Below are positions 47,878 through 55,574 of a stretch of 61,619 nt of DNA, piece by piece. The stretch spans positions 1-61,619 of the forward strand of contig JAOQAK010000043.1 of the NCBI GenBank assembly GCA_025963635.1, in the 5' to 3' direction. The notes beneath the pieces were generated by a model. It was not told where the DNA came from and made no database searches. It saw nothing but the letters and a program-made list of their open reading frames with translations. Every line of letters begins with the position of its first letter. Within the stretch, counting starts at the first letter, position 1. Both the position numbers and the translations under genes were made by a program. The DNA is from Ferruginibacter sp. (GTDB lineage: Bacteria; Bacteroidota; Bacteroidia; Chitinophagales; Chitinophagaceae).

Positions 47878-47955
47878 ACTTTAACGATTGCTTGCCATAT
47901 GAAAATTCTTATATCAACCCGGCACGTTACAAGCAAGCACCACCGGTTGTTTTAA

Positions 47956-48147
47956 TTATTTCTTAGTTACTGTATCAATAGTAGTAGTTGTTTTTACAGT
48001 AGTATCTTTTACTACCATAGCTGTATCTTTAGAAACTACTGCAGTAGTATCACTTGATTTAACTTCTTCTACTTTTTTATCGCCTTCACCGTTAGAGCAA
48101 GACGCAAATGATGCAGCAACAACTGCGAATACTAGTAATTTTTTCAT
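47956..48147 (-). CDS. Small Thr/Val/Asp-rich lipoprotein
   Basis: 63 residues. Signal peptide with a lipobox (KKLLVFAVVAASFASCSN, lipidated Cys about residue 17), then a low-complexity tail of repeated KDTT, TTAVV and VKDTT motifs without predicted fold. Probably outer- or inner-membrane anchored in the periplasm. Divergent from the ECF sigma gene and preceded by the same two-part promoter, so it is the best candidate for a member of that regulon. Terminal lipoproteins of this type are common in Bacteroidota and have no known function. Confidence 0.8.
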   Translation of the reverse strand: MKKLLVFAVVAASFASCSNGEGDKKVEEVKSSDTTAVVSKDTAMVVKDTTVKTTTTIDTVTKK

Positions 48148-48176
48148 TTTTTTGTGTTTTAATTAGTTATTTAATG

Positions 48177-48206
48177 ATTAATACTAAATGCCAAAAAAGG
48201 TAACCC
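48177..48206 (-). promoter_or_regulatory. Two-part ECF-type promoter of the lipoprotein gene
   Basis: On the minus strand GGGTTAC (48206..48200), 15 nt, GTATTAAT (48184..48177), 29 bp before the ATG. Same two elements occur before the divergent sigma gene. Confidence 0.7.
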
Positions 48207-48238
48207 GACTTTTTAAAAAAAACTTTTTTCGTTGTTTT

Positions 48239-48269
48239 GGGTTACTATTACACTCCTTAACGTATTAAT
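48239..48269 (+). promoter_or_regulatory. Two-part ECF-type promoter of the sigma gene
   Basis: GGGTTAC (48239-48245), 16 nt, GTATTAAT (48262-48269), 9 bp before the GTG start. Neither part resembles the TAnnTTTG housekeeping box, and both agree exactly with the divergent promoter, which points to recognition by the ECF factor itself. Confidence 0.7.
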
Positions 48270-48278
48270 ATCAGACTG

Positions 48279-48842
48279 GTGAATATAATAGAACAAGAAC
48301 AGGCATTACTGAAAGGACTTTTACAAAACGACAAGAATTCAGTTGAATTAATCTATCGCGAAAATTATAAGTCTATACAATCATTTGTATTGAATAATAA
48401 CGGATCAGTGGATGATGCCCGCGATATCTTTCAGGAAGCTATGATCGTGCTGTATGAAAAGTCAGGTCAGGCTTCTTTTGCCTTGAATTGCCAGATTAAA
48501 ACCTACTTGTACTCCATTTGCCGGCGTCTTTGGCTTAAAAGATTACAACAATTGGGTAAATTTAGCACACAGGTCGAAAGCCTGGAAGATACCATTCCGG
48601 TGGATGAAGAAATTGAGGATCATGACAAGAAGAATGACGATTTTATTTTGATGGAACATGCGATGGCAAAAATTGGTGAGCCATGTAAAAGTTTACTGGA
48701 TGCTTACTACCTGCAAAAGAAGAATATGCAGGAAATAGCTACAGAGTTTGGTTATACCAATGCAGACAATGCCAAAACACAGAAATACAAATGCCTGGTG
48801 AGATTGAAGAAATTATTTTTTGCACAATACAAAAATATTTGA
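48279..48842 (+). CDS. ECF sigma factor
   Basis: 187 residues with a GTG start; the next in-frame ATG would remove sigma region 2. Region 2 is visible at about 20-90 (VELIYRENYKSIQSFVLNNN, DARDIFQEAMIVLYEKS, IKTYLYSICRRLWLKRLQQL), an acidic linker at 100-120 (DTIPVDEEIEDHDKK), and region 4 at 125-185 with a helix-turn-helix (MQEIATEFGYTNADNAKTQK). No region 1 or 3. Directs RNA polymerase to special promoters. Followed after 3 bp by the anti-sigma/protease gene. The shared promoter elements suggest it activates itself and the divergent lipoprotein gene. Confidence 0.92.
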   Translation: MNIIEQEQALLKGLLQNDKNSVELIYRENYKSIQSFVLNNNGSVDDARDIFQEAMIVLYEKSGQASFALNCQIKTYLYSICRRLWLKRLQQLGKFSTQVESLEDTIPVDEEIEDHDKKNDDFILMEHAMAKIGEPCKSLLDAYYLQKKNMQEIATEFGYTNADNAKTQKYKCLVRLKKLFFAQYKNI

Positions 48843-48845
48843 GCG

Positions 48846-49943
48846 ATGGATGAAATTTTACTATTAGAAGCAGTTGAACGATACCTGAAGGGTGAGATGA
48901 GTGCCGATGAAAAATCGTTTTTTGAAGACCTGCGTAAAAGAGATCCGGAAGTAGATCAGTTAGTGGTAGAACACACTTATTTTTTACAAGGGCTGGAGAC
49001 TTTTGGCTCAACAAAGGCTTTTAAACACAGCTTACACGAAGTTGAGGCGAAATTAAGGGATGAAGGCTTGATTAGTGAAGAGCCATTGAAGGGTAAAGCA
49101 AAGCTGGTTTTCCTTTGGAAGAAATACCAGCGGAATATCGCGGTGGCCGCTTCTATTGCAGGCTTTATTTCGCTGTTGGCAACTGGTGTAATGGTTAGCT
49201 ATACCAAAGACTATAATAATAAGAATTACCAGATCCTGGTAGACCAACTCAATAAAACCAACAGGGAAGTAAGCAAGTTAAAATCAAAGGAATCGGGTGT
49301 AGAGATTACTCCTCCAAAGCCTGATGTTGATTTCCGGGCCACTGGTTTTTTAATTGATGGTAAGGGGTATCTTGTTACCAATGCCCACGTGATCAGCAAA
49401 ATGAAAAATATTTACATAGAGAACAAGAAAGGCGATTTTTACCGGGCGGAAGCTTTGTATACAGATAAACTTGCCGATTTGGTTATCTTAAAAATTATTG
49501 ATACCTCCTTTAAAGCAGTCACCAATTTGCCATATAGTATTAAGAAAGGCAATTCAGATCTTGGCGAGCAATTCTTTACGCTCGGGTTTCCACGGAATGA
49601 AATTGTTTATGGCGAAGGTTATTTAAGTGCTAAATCGGGGAACGACGGCGATTCTACTGCTTACCAGTTAACCGTATCAGCTAACCCGGGTAATAGTGGT
49701 GGCCCGGTTATTAACCGCAATGGAGAAATCATCGGCGTTCTTACAGCTAAAGATTCAAAAGCAGACGGCGTGGTTTACGCAGCAAAATCAAAGAACATTC
49801 TTACGCTGCTTGAAAAATTGAAAAAAATGGATGATAAATACCAGGTGATTAAAACACCTGCCAACTCTGACCTAAAAGGAATGGATAGGGTTCAGCAGGT
49901 TAAGAAAATGGAAGAGTTTGTATTTATGGTTGTTGGAAATTAA
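48846..49943 (+). CDS. Transmembrane anti-sigma-like protein fused to a trypsin-like serine protease
   Basis: 365 residues. Residues 1-92 are cytoplasmic: ERYLKGEMSADEKSFFEDLR and the DPEVDQLVVEHTYFLQGL stretch look like the helical N-terminus of Bacteroidota anti-sigma factors. One membrane helix spans about 97-118. A coiled-coil (125-148) leads to a periplasmic S1C/HtrA-type protease domain (160-330) with intact triad: His181 in TNAHV, Asp211 in ADLVILK, Ser284 in GNSGGPV. No PDZ domain is seen; a helical tail (340-365) ends the protein. The gene starts 3 bp after the ECF sigma gene. In E. coli sigma-E control the anti-sigma RseA and the sensing protease DegS are separate; here both parts are in one chain. 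Anti-sigma activity is inferred from position and N-terminal pattern. Confidence 0.85.
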   Translation: MDEILLLEAVERYLKGEMSADEKSFFEDLRKRDPEVDQLVVEHTYFLQGLETFGSTKAFKHSLHEVEAKLRDEGLISEEPLKGKAKLVFLWKKYQRNIAVAASIAGFISLLATGVMVSYTKDYNNKNYQILVDQLNKTNREVSKLKSKESGVEITPPKPDVDFRATGFLIDGKGYLVTNAHVISKMKNIYIENKKGDFYRAEALYTDKLADLVILKIIDTSFKAVTNLPYSIKKGNSDLGEQFFTLGFPRNEIVYGEGYLSAKSGNDGDSTAYQLTVSANPGNSGGPVINRNGEIIGVLTAKDSKADGVVYAAKSKNILTLLEKLKKMDDKYQVIKTPANSDLKGMDRVQQVKKMEEFVFMVVGN

Positions 49944-49967
49944 TTTTACCCGTCCCCTAATATGATC

Positions 49968-50000
49968 AAAGCGGAATCTGAAAAGAGACCGCTTTTTTTA
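49968..50000 (+). terminator. Intrinsic terminator after the sigma/protease operon
   Basis: Stem AAAGCGG / CCGCTTT with a 14-nt loop and a T-run, 24 bp after the stop. Confidence 0.75.
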
Positions 50001-50029
50001 TTGATACCAGGTGAAGGTGGACGCGTGGA

Positions 50030-50207
50030 AAGGATACTGGATACTGGATGCTGGATATTGGATATTGAGATAATTTGATATTAGGATAATTCATAAAACC
50101 AATATCTCGATATTCTAATATCTCAATATCTCAATATCTCAATATCTCACTAACCCCACAGTGATTCAGGATATTCCCCATCTGCCACCAGTTTATCTAC
50201 GCTTGCT
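50030..50207. repeat. Left 178-bp direct repeat flanking the insertion sequence
   Basis: Identical to 51844-52021 except for two bases, equal in length and exactly abutting the left end of the element. Begins with five GGATACT/GGATATT heptamers, includes four AATATCTC octamers and ends with the last codons of the sugar nucleotidyltransferase gene. Interpreted as one half of an unusually long target-site duplication. Confidence 0.85.
50150..50207 (-). pseudogene. Duplicated 3' end of the nucleotidyltransferase gene
   Basis: 58 bp that encode the last ~18 codons (ASVDKLVADGEYPESLWG, stop) of the gene at 51964, copied here by the target duplication. One substitution changes a Leu codon to Ser relative to the live copy. 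Not expressed as a protein. Confidence 0.85.
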
Positions 50208-51843
50208 CCTGTTTTCATCACGGTACTTTTAAATCCTCTGAAACCCTTTGTGGTATTGAGTTGATTTTTTAATATGGGTGTCCCGCCCTATTTTTAGGTA
50301 TGTTCATTCGCCAAAAGAAGAATAAATCAGGGAGCGTTAGCATTCAGATCATTTCTAAGCATTCTGGTAAATACAAGCTTCACCAGACAGTAGGTAGTGC
50401 TTCCAGTGCGGAAGGAATCGAAATCTTACTGCAACAGGCTCGCCATACATTAAGTAAGATACAGGGTCAATCGAGTTTATTTCATTCACAATCAGATGCA
50501 AATATTGAAGGGTTTTTAAACACCCTCTCCAATTCTCAAATACAGGTAATAGGTCCGGGATTAGTTTTTGGGAAAATCTATGATGCCATTGGCTTTAATG
50601 CGGTGGGGGAAGATCTCTTCCGGCATCTGGTGATTGCACGTTTAGCTTTCCCATTGAGTAAGTTGAAAACAATTGATTATCTATATCGTTTTCAAGGCGT
50701 ACAGCTTAATATCAACAGTATTTATAGATTTTTAGATAAGCTCAACAGAGAATTAAAGGAGCAAGTTCAGCAAATTGCTTACCAGTATACTTTACAATTG
50801 CTCAATAATAAGATCAGTATCGTTTTCTATGACATGACAACGCTGTATTTTGAGGCAAGTGATGAGGATGACTTACGAAAGACCGGCTTTTCAAAAGATG
50901 GCAAACATCAAAACCCCCAGATCTATCTTGGTTTATTGATTACTGTTCAGGGTTACGTAATTGGATATGAGATATTTGAAGGAAATATTTTTGAGGGCCA
51001 TACACTTATCCCGGTTATACAGAAAATGAGTCAAAAATTTAAATTATCCAATCCTATTGTGGTAGCAGATGCCGGGCTTTTATCCAAGGCTAATATTACC
51101 GGCCTGGAACAGCATCAATATGAGTATATCCTGGGTGCTAAGATCAAAACTGAGAGCTGGGCTGTAAAGAACCAAATATTATCAGCTCATTTATCTGAGG
51201 GTGACCTGATGGTGGTGGACAAAGAAAATTGCAAACTGATTGTAACTTATGCCGGTAACAGGGCTGCTAAAGACGCTCATAACAGGAAGAGAGGCCTGCA
51301 ACGTTTAGAAAAGCAAATTAAAAGTGGTAAACTCACAAAAGCGCAAATTAACAACAAGGGGTACAATAAATATTTAACCATGAAAGGCAATGTGAGCATC
51401 GAAATAGACTATGAAAAATATGAACACGACGGCCGGTGGGATGGAATGAAAGGTTATATTACCAATAGCCGGCTTAAACCCACCGCAATAGTTGAAAACT
51501 ATAAACATTTATGGCAAATAGAAAAAGCGTTTAGAATGTCAAAGACAGACTTGCGCATACGCCCTATTTACCATCGGTTAGCAGATAGAATTGAAGCACA
51601 TATTTGTATTTCCTTTGCGTCCTACGCTATTTGTAAAGATTTAGAGAGGGTGCTATATAAAGAAAAATCAATTCTATCTGTTAAAAAAGCGGCAGAACAA
51701 ACCCAGAACATGTATCAGATCATAGCCACTTTGCCTGAATCGAAAAAGCCAACCAAGATCTTATTAAAGATGAACGAGGAGCAAACCCAAATTCTCAAAA
51801 TTATGGCGAAATGTTACTAGGGTGTCCCAAAGATTAAAACAGG
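50208..51843 (+). mobile_element. IS1634-family insertion sequence
   Basis: 1636 bp. Ends carry imperfect inverted repeats: CCTGTTTTCATC on the left and, on the complementary strand, CCTGTTTTAATC on the right (11 of 12 matching). Sub-terminal GGGTGTCCC occurs near both ends in the same orientation (50276-50284 and 51820-51828). One intact transposase gene. Bounded on both sides by a 178-bp direct repeat with two differences, so the insertion is not brand-new but not old. It landed at the convergent 3' ends of the sigma/protease operon and the nucleotidyltransferase gene and did not inactivate either. Confidence 0.88.
50300..51820 (+). CDS. IS1634-family DDE transposase
   Basis: 506 residues, complete. 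N-terminus MFIRQKKNKSGSVSIQIISK is the family's usual opening. DDE catalytic residues: Asp in IVFYDMTTLYFE, Asp in IVVADAGLLSKANI, and Glu in LWQIEKAFRMSKTDLRIRPI (the Y(2)R(3)E-like C-signature). No frameshift or stop, so it may still be active. The short 92-bp left leader and 23-bp right tail are typical of a single-gene element. Confidence 0.93.
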   Translation: MFIRQKKNKSGSVSIQIISKHSGKYKLHQTVGSASSAEGIEILLQQARHTLSKIQGQSSLFHSQSDANIEGFLNTLSNSQIQVIGPGLVFGKIYDAIGFNAVGEDLFRHLVIARLAFPLSKLKTIDYLYRFQGVQLNINSIYRFLDKLNRELKEQVQQIAYQYTLQLLNNKISIVFYDMTTLYFEASDEDDLRKTGFSKDGKHQNPQIYLGLLITVQGYVIGYEIFEGNIFEGHTLIPVIQKMSQKFKLSNPIVVADAGLLSKANITGLEQHQYEYILGAKIKTESWAVKNQILSAHLSEGDLMVVDKENCKLIVTYAGNRAAKDAHNRKRGLQRLEKQIKSGKLTKAQINNKGYNKYLTMKGNVSIEIDYEKYEHDGRWDGMKGYITNSRLKPTAIVENYKHLWQIEKAFRMSKTDLRIRPIYHRLADRIEAHICISFASYAICKDLERVLYKEKSILSVKKAAEQTQNMYQIIATLPESKKPTKILLKMNEEQTQILKIMAKCY

Positions 51844-52021
51844 AAGGATACTGGATACTGGATGCTGGATATTGGATATTGAGATAATTTGATATTAGGA
51901 TAATTCATAAAACCAATATCTCGATATTCTAATATCTCAATATCTCACTATCTCAATATCTCACTAACCCCACAGTAATTCAGGATATTCCCCATCTGCC
52001 ACCAGTTTATCTACGCTTGCT
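51844..52021. repeat. Right 178-bp direct repeat flanking the insertion sequence
   Basis: Second copy of the repeat at 50030-50207. It starts directly at the IS right end and includes the true 3' end of the nucleotidyltransferase gene (stop at 51964-51966). Confidence 0.85.
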
Positions 52022-52866
52022 TTTACAATGGGTGCATCTTCTTTATAAGTTACCCCAAACCATTGCGAGGAAGTTGGGATCACTCTAATAGTTCCCTGCT
52101 GATTTTGTACGAAATCATCTCCAAGCAATGGGATAAAAAATTCAGCTTTAATATTAGTATAATTCTCTCTTACAAATTTTTGAAAAAGATTTTCTGTAAT
52201 TGCAAACATGGTGGGAGGAAAGCACCAAAAATTCATCGACACACTCGAATCGAAAGGCACTTCATGTTTAACGTCATCCTCCTCATAAACAATTTTATCC
52301 CCTTCCCTGTAAATTTTGGTACGCTCTTTTATACTAATGAGATTGCTATTTTCATCCACTTCACATACTCCCCTGCTCACTGTACCGTTATCACTGAGCG
52401 TTTTTGCCAGTTCGTATCCAATAATTGAGTAGGTACGATCGTTGCATTCATTCAACAAAAAAGCTGCTGCTTTTTCAAATGAATCTCTCCCATAAAAGTC
52501 ATCCGCATTAATCACTGCAAAAGGCTCTTTTATGGCATCTTTTGCACTTAGTACCGCGTGTGCCGTACCCCAGGGTTTGGTCCGTTCTGCAGGTATAGTA
52601 ACGTCTTTCGGCAAAAATGCATCTTTGAGCTGGTATACATAATCGGTTGCAATTTTCCCTTTCAGTTTAGGTTCAAATATTGCCTTAAAATCTTCGGCAA
52701 AATCTTCCCGGATAACAAACACTACTTTTCCAAACCCCGCACGTATGGCATCATAAATGGAATAATCCATAATGGTTTCTCCCGATGGCCCAAAGGATTG
52801 AATTTGTTTCATACTTCCATAACGACTGGCCATACCAGCGGCTAAAATTAAAAGCGTGGGTTGCAT
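51964..52866 (-). CDS. Sugar-phosphate nucleotidyltransferase family protein
   Basis: 300 residues from the ATG at 52866 (an upstream extension of 11 codons lacks sense). NTP-transferase fold: LLILAAGMASRYGSMKQIQS (nucleotide-binding G-x-G-x-R-x..K), GETIMDYSIYDAI, PWGTAHAVLSAKDAI and the metal-binding AVINADDFYGRD. Would activate a sugar-phosphate with UTP or TTP; which one cannot be told. The C-terminal 18 codons overlap the right direct repeat of the IS. Divergent from the PLP enzyme gene. Confidence 0.88.
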   Translation of the reverse strand: MQPTLLILAAGMASRYGSMKQIQSFGPSGETIMDYSIYDAIRAGFGKVVFVIREDFAEDFKAIFEPKLKGKIATDYVYQLKDAFLPKDVTIPAERTKPWGTAHAVLSAKDAIKEPFAVINADDFYGRDSFEKAAAFLLNECNDRTYSIIGYELAKTLSDNGTVSRGVCEVDENSNLISIKERTKIYREGDKIVYEEDDVKHEVPFDSSVSMNFWCFPPTMFAITENLFQKFVRENYTNIKAEFFIPLLGDDFVQNQQGTIRVIPTSSQWFGVTYKEDAPIVKASVDKLVADGEYPELLWG

Positions 52867-52944
52867 ATTTAAATGAGGGGTTGTTTGAATTAGTTGCAAT
52901 TTTGCGTACGCGAAAATAATATAATCGGTTAATAACTTACAAAA

Positions 52945-53850
52945 ATGCTTTTCCCCACGTCGAATTTACCGGTACAAAAGCTTCATGACGATTTATTTGA
53001 TGAAAAACAGGTATGTCTATCCGTATTAAGATTAGATACCATTCATGCCGTTGTTTCAGGTAATAAATTATTCAAGTTGCATTATTTTTTGCAAGATGCC
53101 CTGCAGCAATCATCCGAAGGAATCTTTACATTCGGGGGAGCTTATTCAAACCATTTGGTGGCCACTGCTTATGCCTGTAGGGAAGCAGGACTAAAAAGCG
53201 TAGCAATCGTAAGAGGAGAACAGCCTTCCTTATTTTCTCCGACTTTACTTGCCTGCAGAGAGTATGGCATGCAACTGCATTTCATCCCGAGGGGAGAATA
53301 TACCAGAAAAGATCACCCGGATTTTCTACAAATAATACAATTACAATATCCCCGTTTTTTGATGATTCCCGAAGGTGGGTACCATCCATGGGGAGCGGCC
53401 GGTGCAGCACTAATCATGGAATTGGTCCCCGACCAAACTACGCATATTTGTTGCGCCGTGGGAACAGCTACCACAGCATCTGGATTATTGTTGGGTTTGA
53501 AACAAAATCAGCATGTAATCGCTGTGCCCGTTCTTAAGAACCTTTATGATGTGAAGGACAGAATTACATTTTTAACAAATCGTTCATTTAGTCTTGAAAA
53601 ACTTACCATCCTGGCCGATTATCATTTTGGAGGATATGCAAAAAAAACACAAGAGCTCATAGACAGTATGAACCAACTTTATCAAAAACACAAACTGCCA
53701 ACGGATTTCGTATATACAGGCAAAATGATGTTCGCAATAATAGACTCTATAAGAAAAGATTTTTTTCCGAAGGGAAGTAAAATCATTTGTTTGCATACGG
53801 GCGGCTTACAAGGCAATTTATCTTTAAAAGCTGGTGTGTTGATTTTTTAG
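52945..53850 (+). CDS. ACC deaminase / D-cysteine desulfhydrase family PLP enzyme
   Basis: 301 residues. Fold-type II PLP protein: RLDTIHAVVSGNKLFKLHYF (PLP-lysine region), FTFGGAYSNHLVATAYACRE, MIPEGGYHPWGAAGAAL, CCAVGTATTASGLLLGL, and a C-terminal HTGGLQGNLS. Members deaminate 1-aminocyclopropane-1-carboxylate or cleave D-cysteine to pyruvate, ammonia and sulfide. In organisms not living with plants the D-cysteine activity is more usual; unproven here. Confidence 0.88.
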   Translation: MLFPTSNLPVQKLHDDLFDEKQVCLSVLRLDTIHAVVSGNKLFKLHYFLQDALQQSSEGIFTFGGAYSNHLVATAYACREAGLKSVAIVRGEQPSLFSPTLLACREYGMQLHFIPRGEYTRKDHPDFLQIIQLQYPRFLMIPEGGYHPWGAAGAALIMELVPDQTTHICCAVGTATTASGLLLGLKQNQHVIAVPVLKNLYDVKDRITFLTNRSFSLEKLTILADYHFGGYAKKTQELIDSMNQLYQKHKLPTDFVYTGKMMFAIIDSIRKDFFPKGSKIICLHTGGLQGNLSLKAGVLIF

Positions 53851-53867
53851 TGGTTTAACATTGTTGT

Positions 53868-53875
53868 TATCTTTG
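53868..53875 (+). promoter_or_regulatory. -7 box (TATCTTTG) of the exported-protein gene
   Basis: TATCTTTG, 35 bp before the ATG at 53911, in the 60-bp gap after the PLP enzyme gene. Confidence 0.5.
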
Positions 53876-53910
53876 CAACCAATTTTATTCAATTCCGCGT
53901 TATCTTTTAT

Positions 53911-54621
53911 ATGCTAAAATTTTTTTTCGCGCTTTTTATCGTTTGTATTGTATCCAATGGAAATATCTATGCCCAGGATACACTTCAAACGCTCCAGGAT
54001 ACGCTTCCAAAAATTTCGGTAAAAAACCGGGATGGAAGAATTATTATCAGTTGGAAAAATAATTACGGAGCCCAGATAAGCAATATTTATATTCAACGTT
54101 CCAGTGATAGTTTAAAGAGGTTTACCACCATCGGAACTGTATTAAATCCAATGAACAGGGAAAATGGCTATGTGGATAGCAGGCCGGCTATTGGCAGGAT
54201 TTTTTACAGGGTATTCATTGCTTTTGAAGGAGGAGCTTACATCTACACCCGCTCGTATAAACCATCGCTGGATACAACAGACGCCAACTTCCCTCAAATA
54301 GTTGACAATGAAACACCCGCAACTCCCGGCAACTTCGTAGCCAGCAAATTTGTATTTACGGGGAGAGATAATAACGTGATCATCAACCTGCCCAATGCAG
54401 AGCGCTATAAATACTCAGTTAAATTTTTTGATGAAAATGATAAATTTTTATTCCAGGTAAATATTAAAGAGCCCTACCTCATTCTCGAAAAAGTAAATTT
54501 CCTTCATGCAGGATGGTTCAAATATCATTTGTTTAATAATGATATCCTGCTGGAAAAATATAAATTCTTTATCCCCAAAGATGGCAGAAATGGTGCTTCC
54601 AGGGACTTCCGAAATAAATAG
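53911..54621 (+). CDS. Exported protein of unknown function
   Basis: 236 residues with a signal peptide (LKFFFALFIVCIVSNGNIYA). Residues 35-110 look like a fibronectin type III-type beta-sandwich (NRDGRIIISWKNNYGAQISN, IYIQRSSDSLKRF, GRIFYRVFIAFEGGAYIYT). A second beta-rich part follows (FTGRDNNVIINLPNAERYKY, VKFFDENDKFLFQVNIKEPY) and ends in a short basic tail. I do not recognise a named family. Convergent with lipB, 20 bp apart. Confidence 0.7.
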   Translation: MLKFFFALFIVCIVSNGNIYAQDTLQTLQDTLPKISVKNRDGRIIISWKNNYGAQISNIYIQRSSDSLKRFTTIGTVLNPMNRENGYVDSRPAIGRIFYRVFIAFEGGAYIYTRSYKPSLDTTDANFPQIVDNETPATPGNFVASKFVFTGRDNNVIINLPNAERYKYSVKFFDENDKFLFQVNIKEPYLILEKVNFLHAGWFKYHLFNNDILLEKYKFFIPKDGRNGASRDFRNK

Positions 54622-54641
54622 GCGGTTCACTCAGAGCGGCA

Positions 54642-55397
54642 TCAGGCAATTAGCTCAACATTGAATACCTTCTCAAAATTCCGTTGAATTTTTTCTTTTA
54701 CTTCCTGCAAATCAACGCTACGACCCAGCTCTTTTTCTATCGAAGTAACTTTTTTATTTTCAATCCCACAGGGAATGATATTATTAAAATAATCGAGATC
54801 GGTATTTACATTCAATGCAAAGCCGTGCATAGTGATCCACCTGCTGCAGCGTACACCCATAGCACATATTTTCCGCTCTTTTCCTGGTATATCCGGCTCA
54901 ATCCACACACCTGTTTCACCTTTGCTGCGTTTACCGGTTATGTCGTATTCAGCCAGTGTTAACATGACCACTTCTTCGAGTTCCCGTAGGTACCTGCCAA
55001 TATCCGTATAAAATTTTTCCAGATCAATAACCGGGTAGCCTACTAACTGCTGCGGACCATGAAAAGTAATATCGCCCCCACGGTTGGTTTTGAAAAACTG
55101 AATCCCTTTTTGTTCCATCTCAGTTTCACTAATGAGAATATTTTCCTGGTGGCCGCTTTTACCGAGTGTATATACCGGGGGATGCTCACAAAGCAGCAGG
55201 TAATGGGTTGTTGAGGATGGAATTTCGTGGTCGGTAAACCCGTTCTCACCACCATCCGCATCAATGATTGCCGTCGTATTCCGAGGAATCCTGGACTTGA
55301 GCTTAACATTGTGTTGCAGTAAACTTTCCTGGTAATCCCAGGCAGCTTTATAATCGATGATGCCCAAATCTTTGTAGGTTACTAACTGCTTATCCAA
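54642..55397 (-). CDS. lipB: Octanoyl-[acyl carrier protein] transferase (lipoate biosynthesis)
   Basis: 251 residues if begun at the TTG at 55397 (reading MDKQLVTYKDLGIIDYKAAW). Transfers octanoyl from ACP to lipoyl domains. RGGDITFHGPQQLVGYPVID, KICAMGVRCSRWITMHGFAL and catalytic Cys in IIPCGIENKKVTSIE are present. The frame stays open to an ATG at 55538, but that extension crosses the heptamer repeat and a -7 box, and has the repeated low-complexity translation expected of it; so the TTG is preferred. Confidence 0.9.
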   Translation of the reverse strand: MDKQLVTYKDLGIIDYKAAWDYQESLLQHNVKLKSRIPRNTTAIIDADGGENGFTDHEIPSSTTHYLLLCEHPPVYTLGKSGHQENILISETEMEQKGIQFFKTNRGGDITFHGPQQLVGYPVIDLEKFYTDIGRYLRELEEVVMLTLAEYDITGKRSKGETGVWIEPDIPGKERKICAMGVRCSRWITMHGFALNVNTDLDYFNNIIPCGIENKKVTSIEKELGRSVDLQEVKEKIQRNFEKVFNVELIA

Positions 55398-55415
55398 TGT
55401 AATTGATTTATTTTG

Positions 55416-55423
55416 CAAAGATA
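55416..55423 (-). promoter_or_regulatory. -7 box (TATCTTTG) of lipB
   Basis: TATCTTTG on the minus strand, 18 bp before the TTG at 55397 and inside the longer open frame. TTG at 16-nt spacing upstream could be a -33 element. Its position supports the shorter LipB. Confidence 0.5.
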
Positions 55424-55448
55424 AATGAAACGGAGAAGGCAAGGAGAA

Positions 55449-55497
55449 GGTTGTAGGTTGAGGGTTGAAGGTTGAAGGTTGAAGGTTGAAGGCGGAG
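55449..55497. repeat. Heptamer array (GGTTGAA)
   Basis: Seven tandem 7-bp units: four exact GGTTGAA flanked by GGTTGTA, GGTTGAG and GGCGGAG. Lies between the lipB promoter and rluD-type gene. Confidence 0.85.
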
Positions 55498-55574
55498 GAT
55501 GGAGAGGTTAATATAAAATGAATTGTGCTGATTTTCATTTATTCACGGTTTAGGCAAACAAATAAACAAACAGG

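Noticed and set aside
50030..50160. Repeat-rich DNA considered as a CRISPR array
   Set aside because: Units are 7-8 bp with no spacers; no cas genes in the window.
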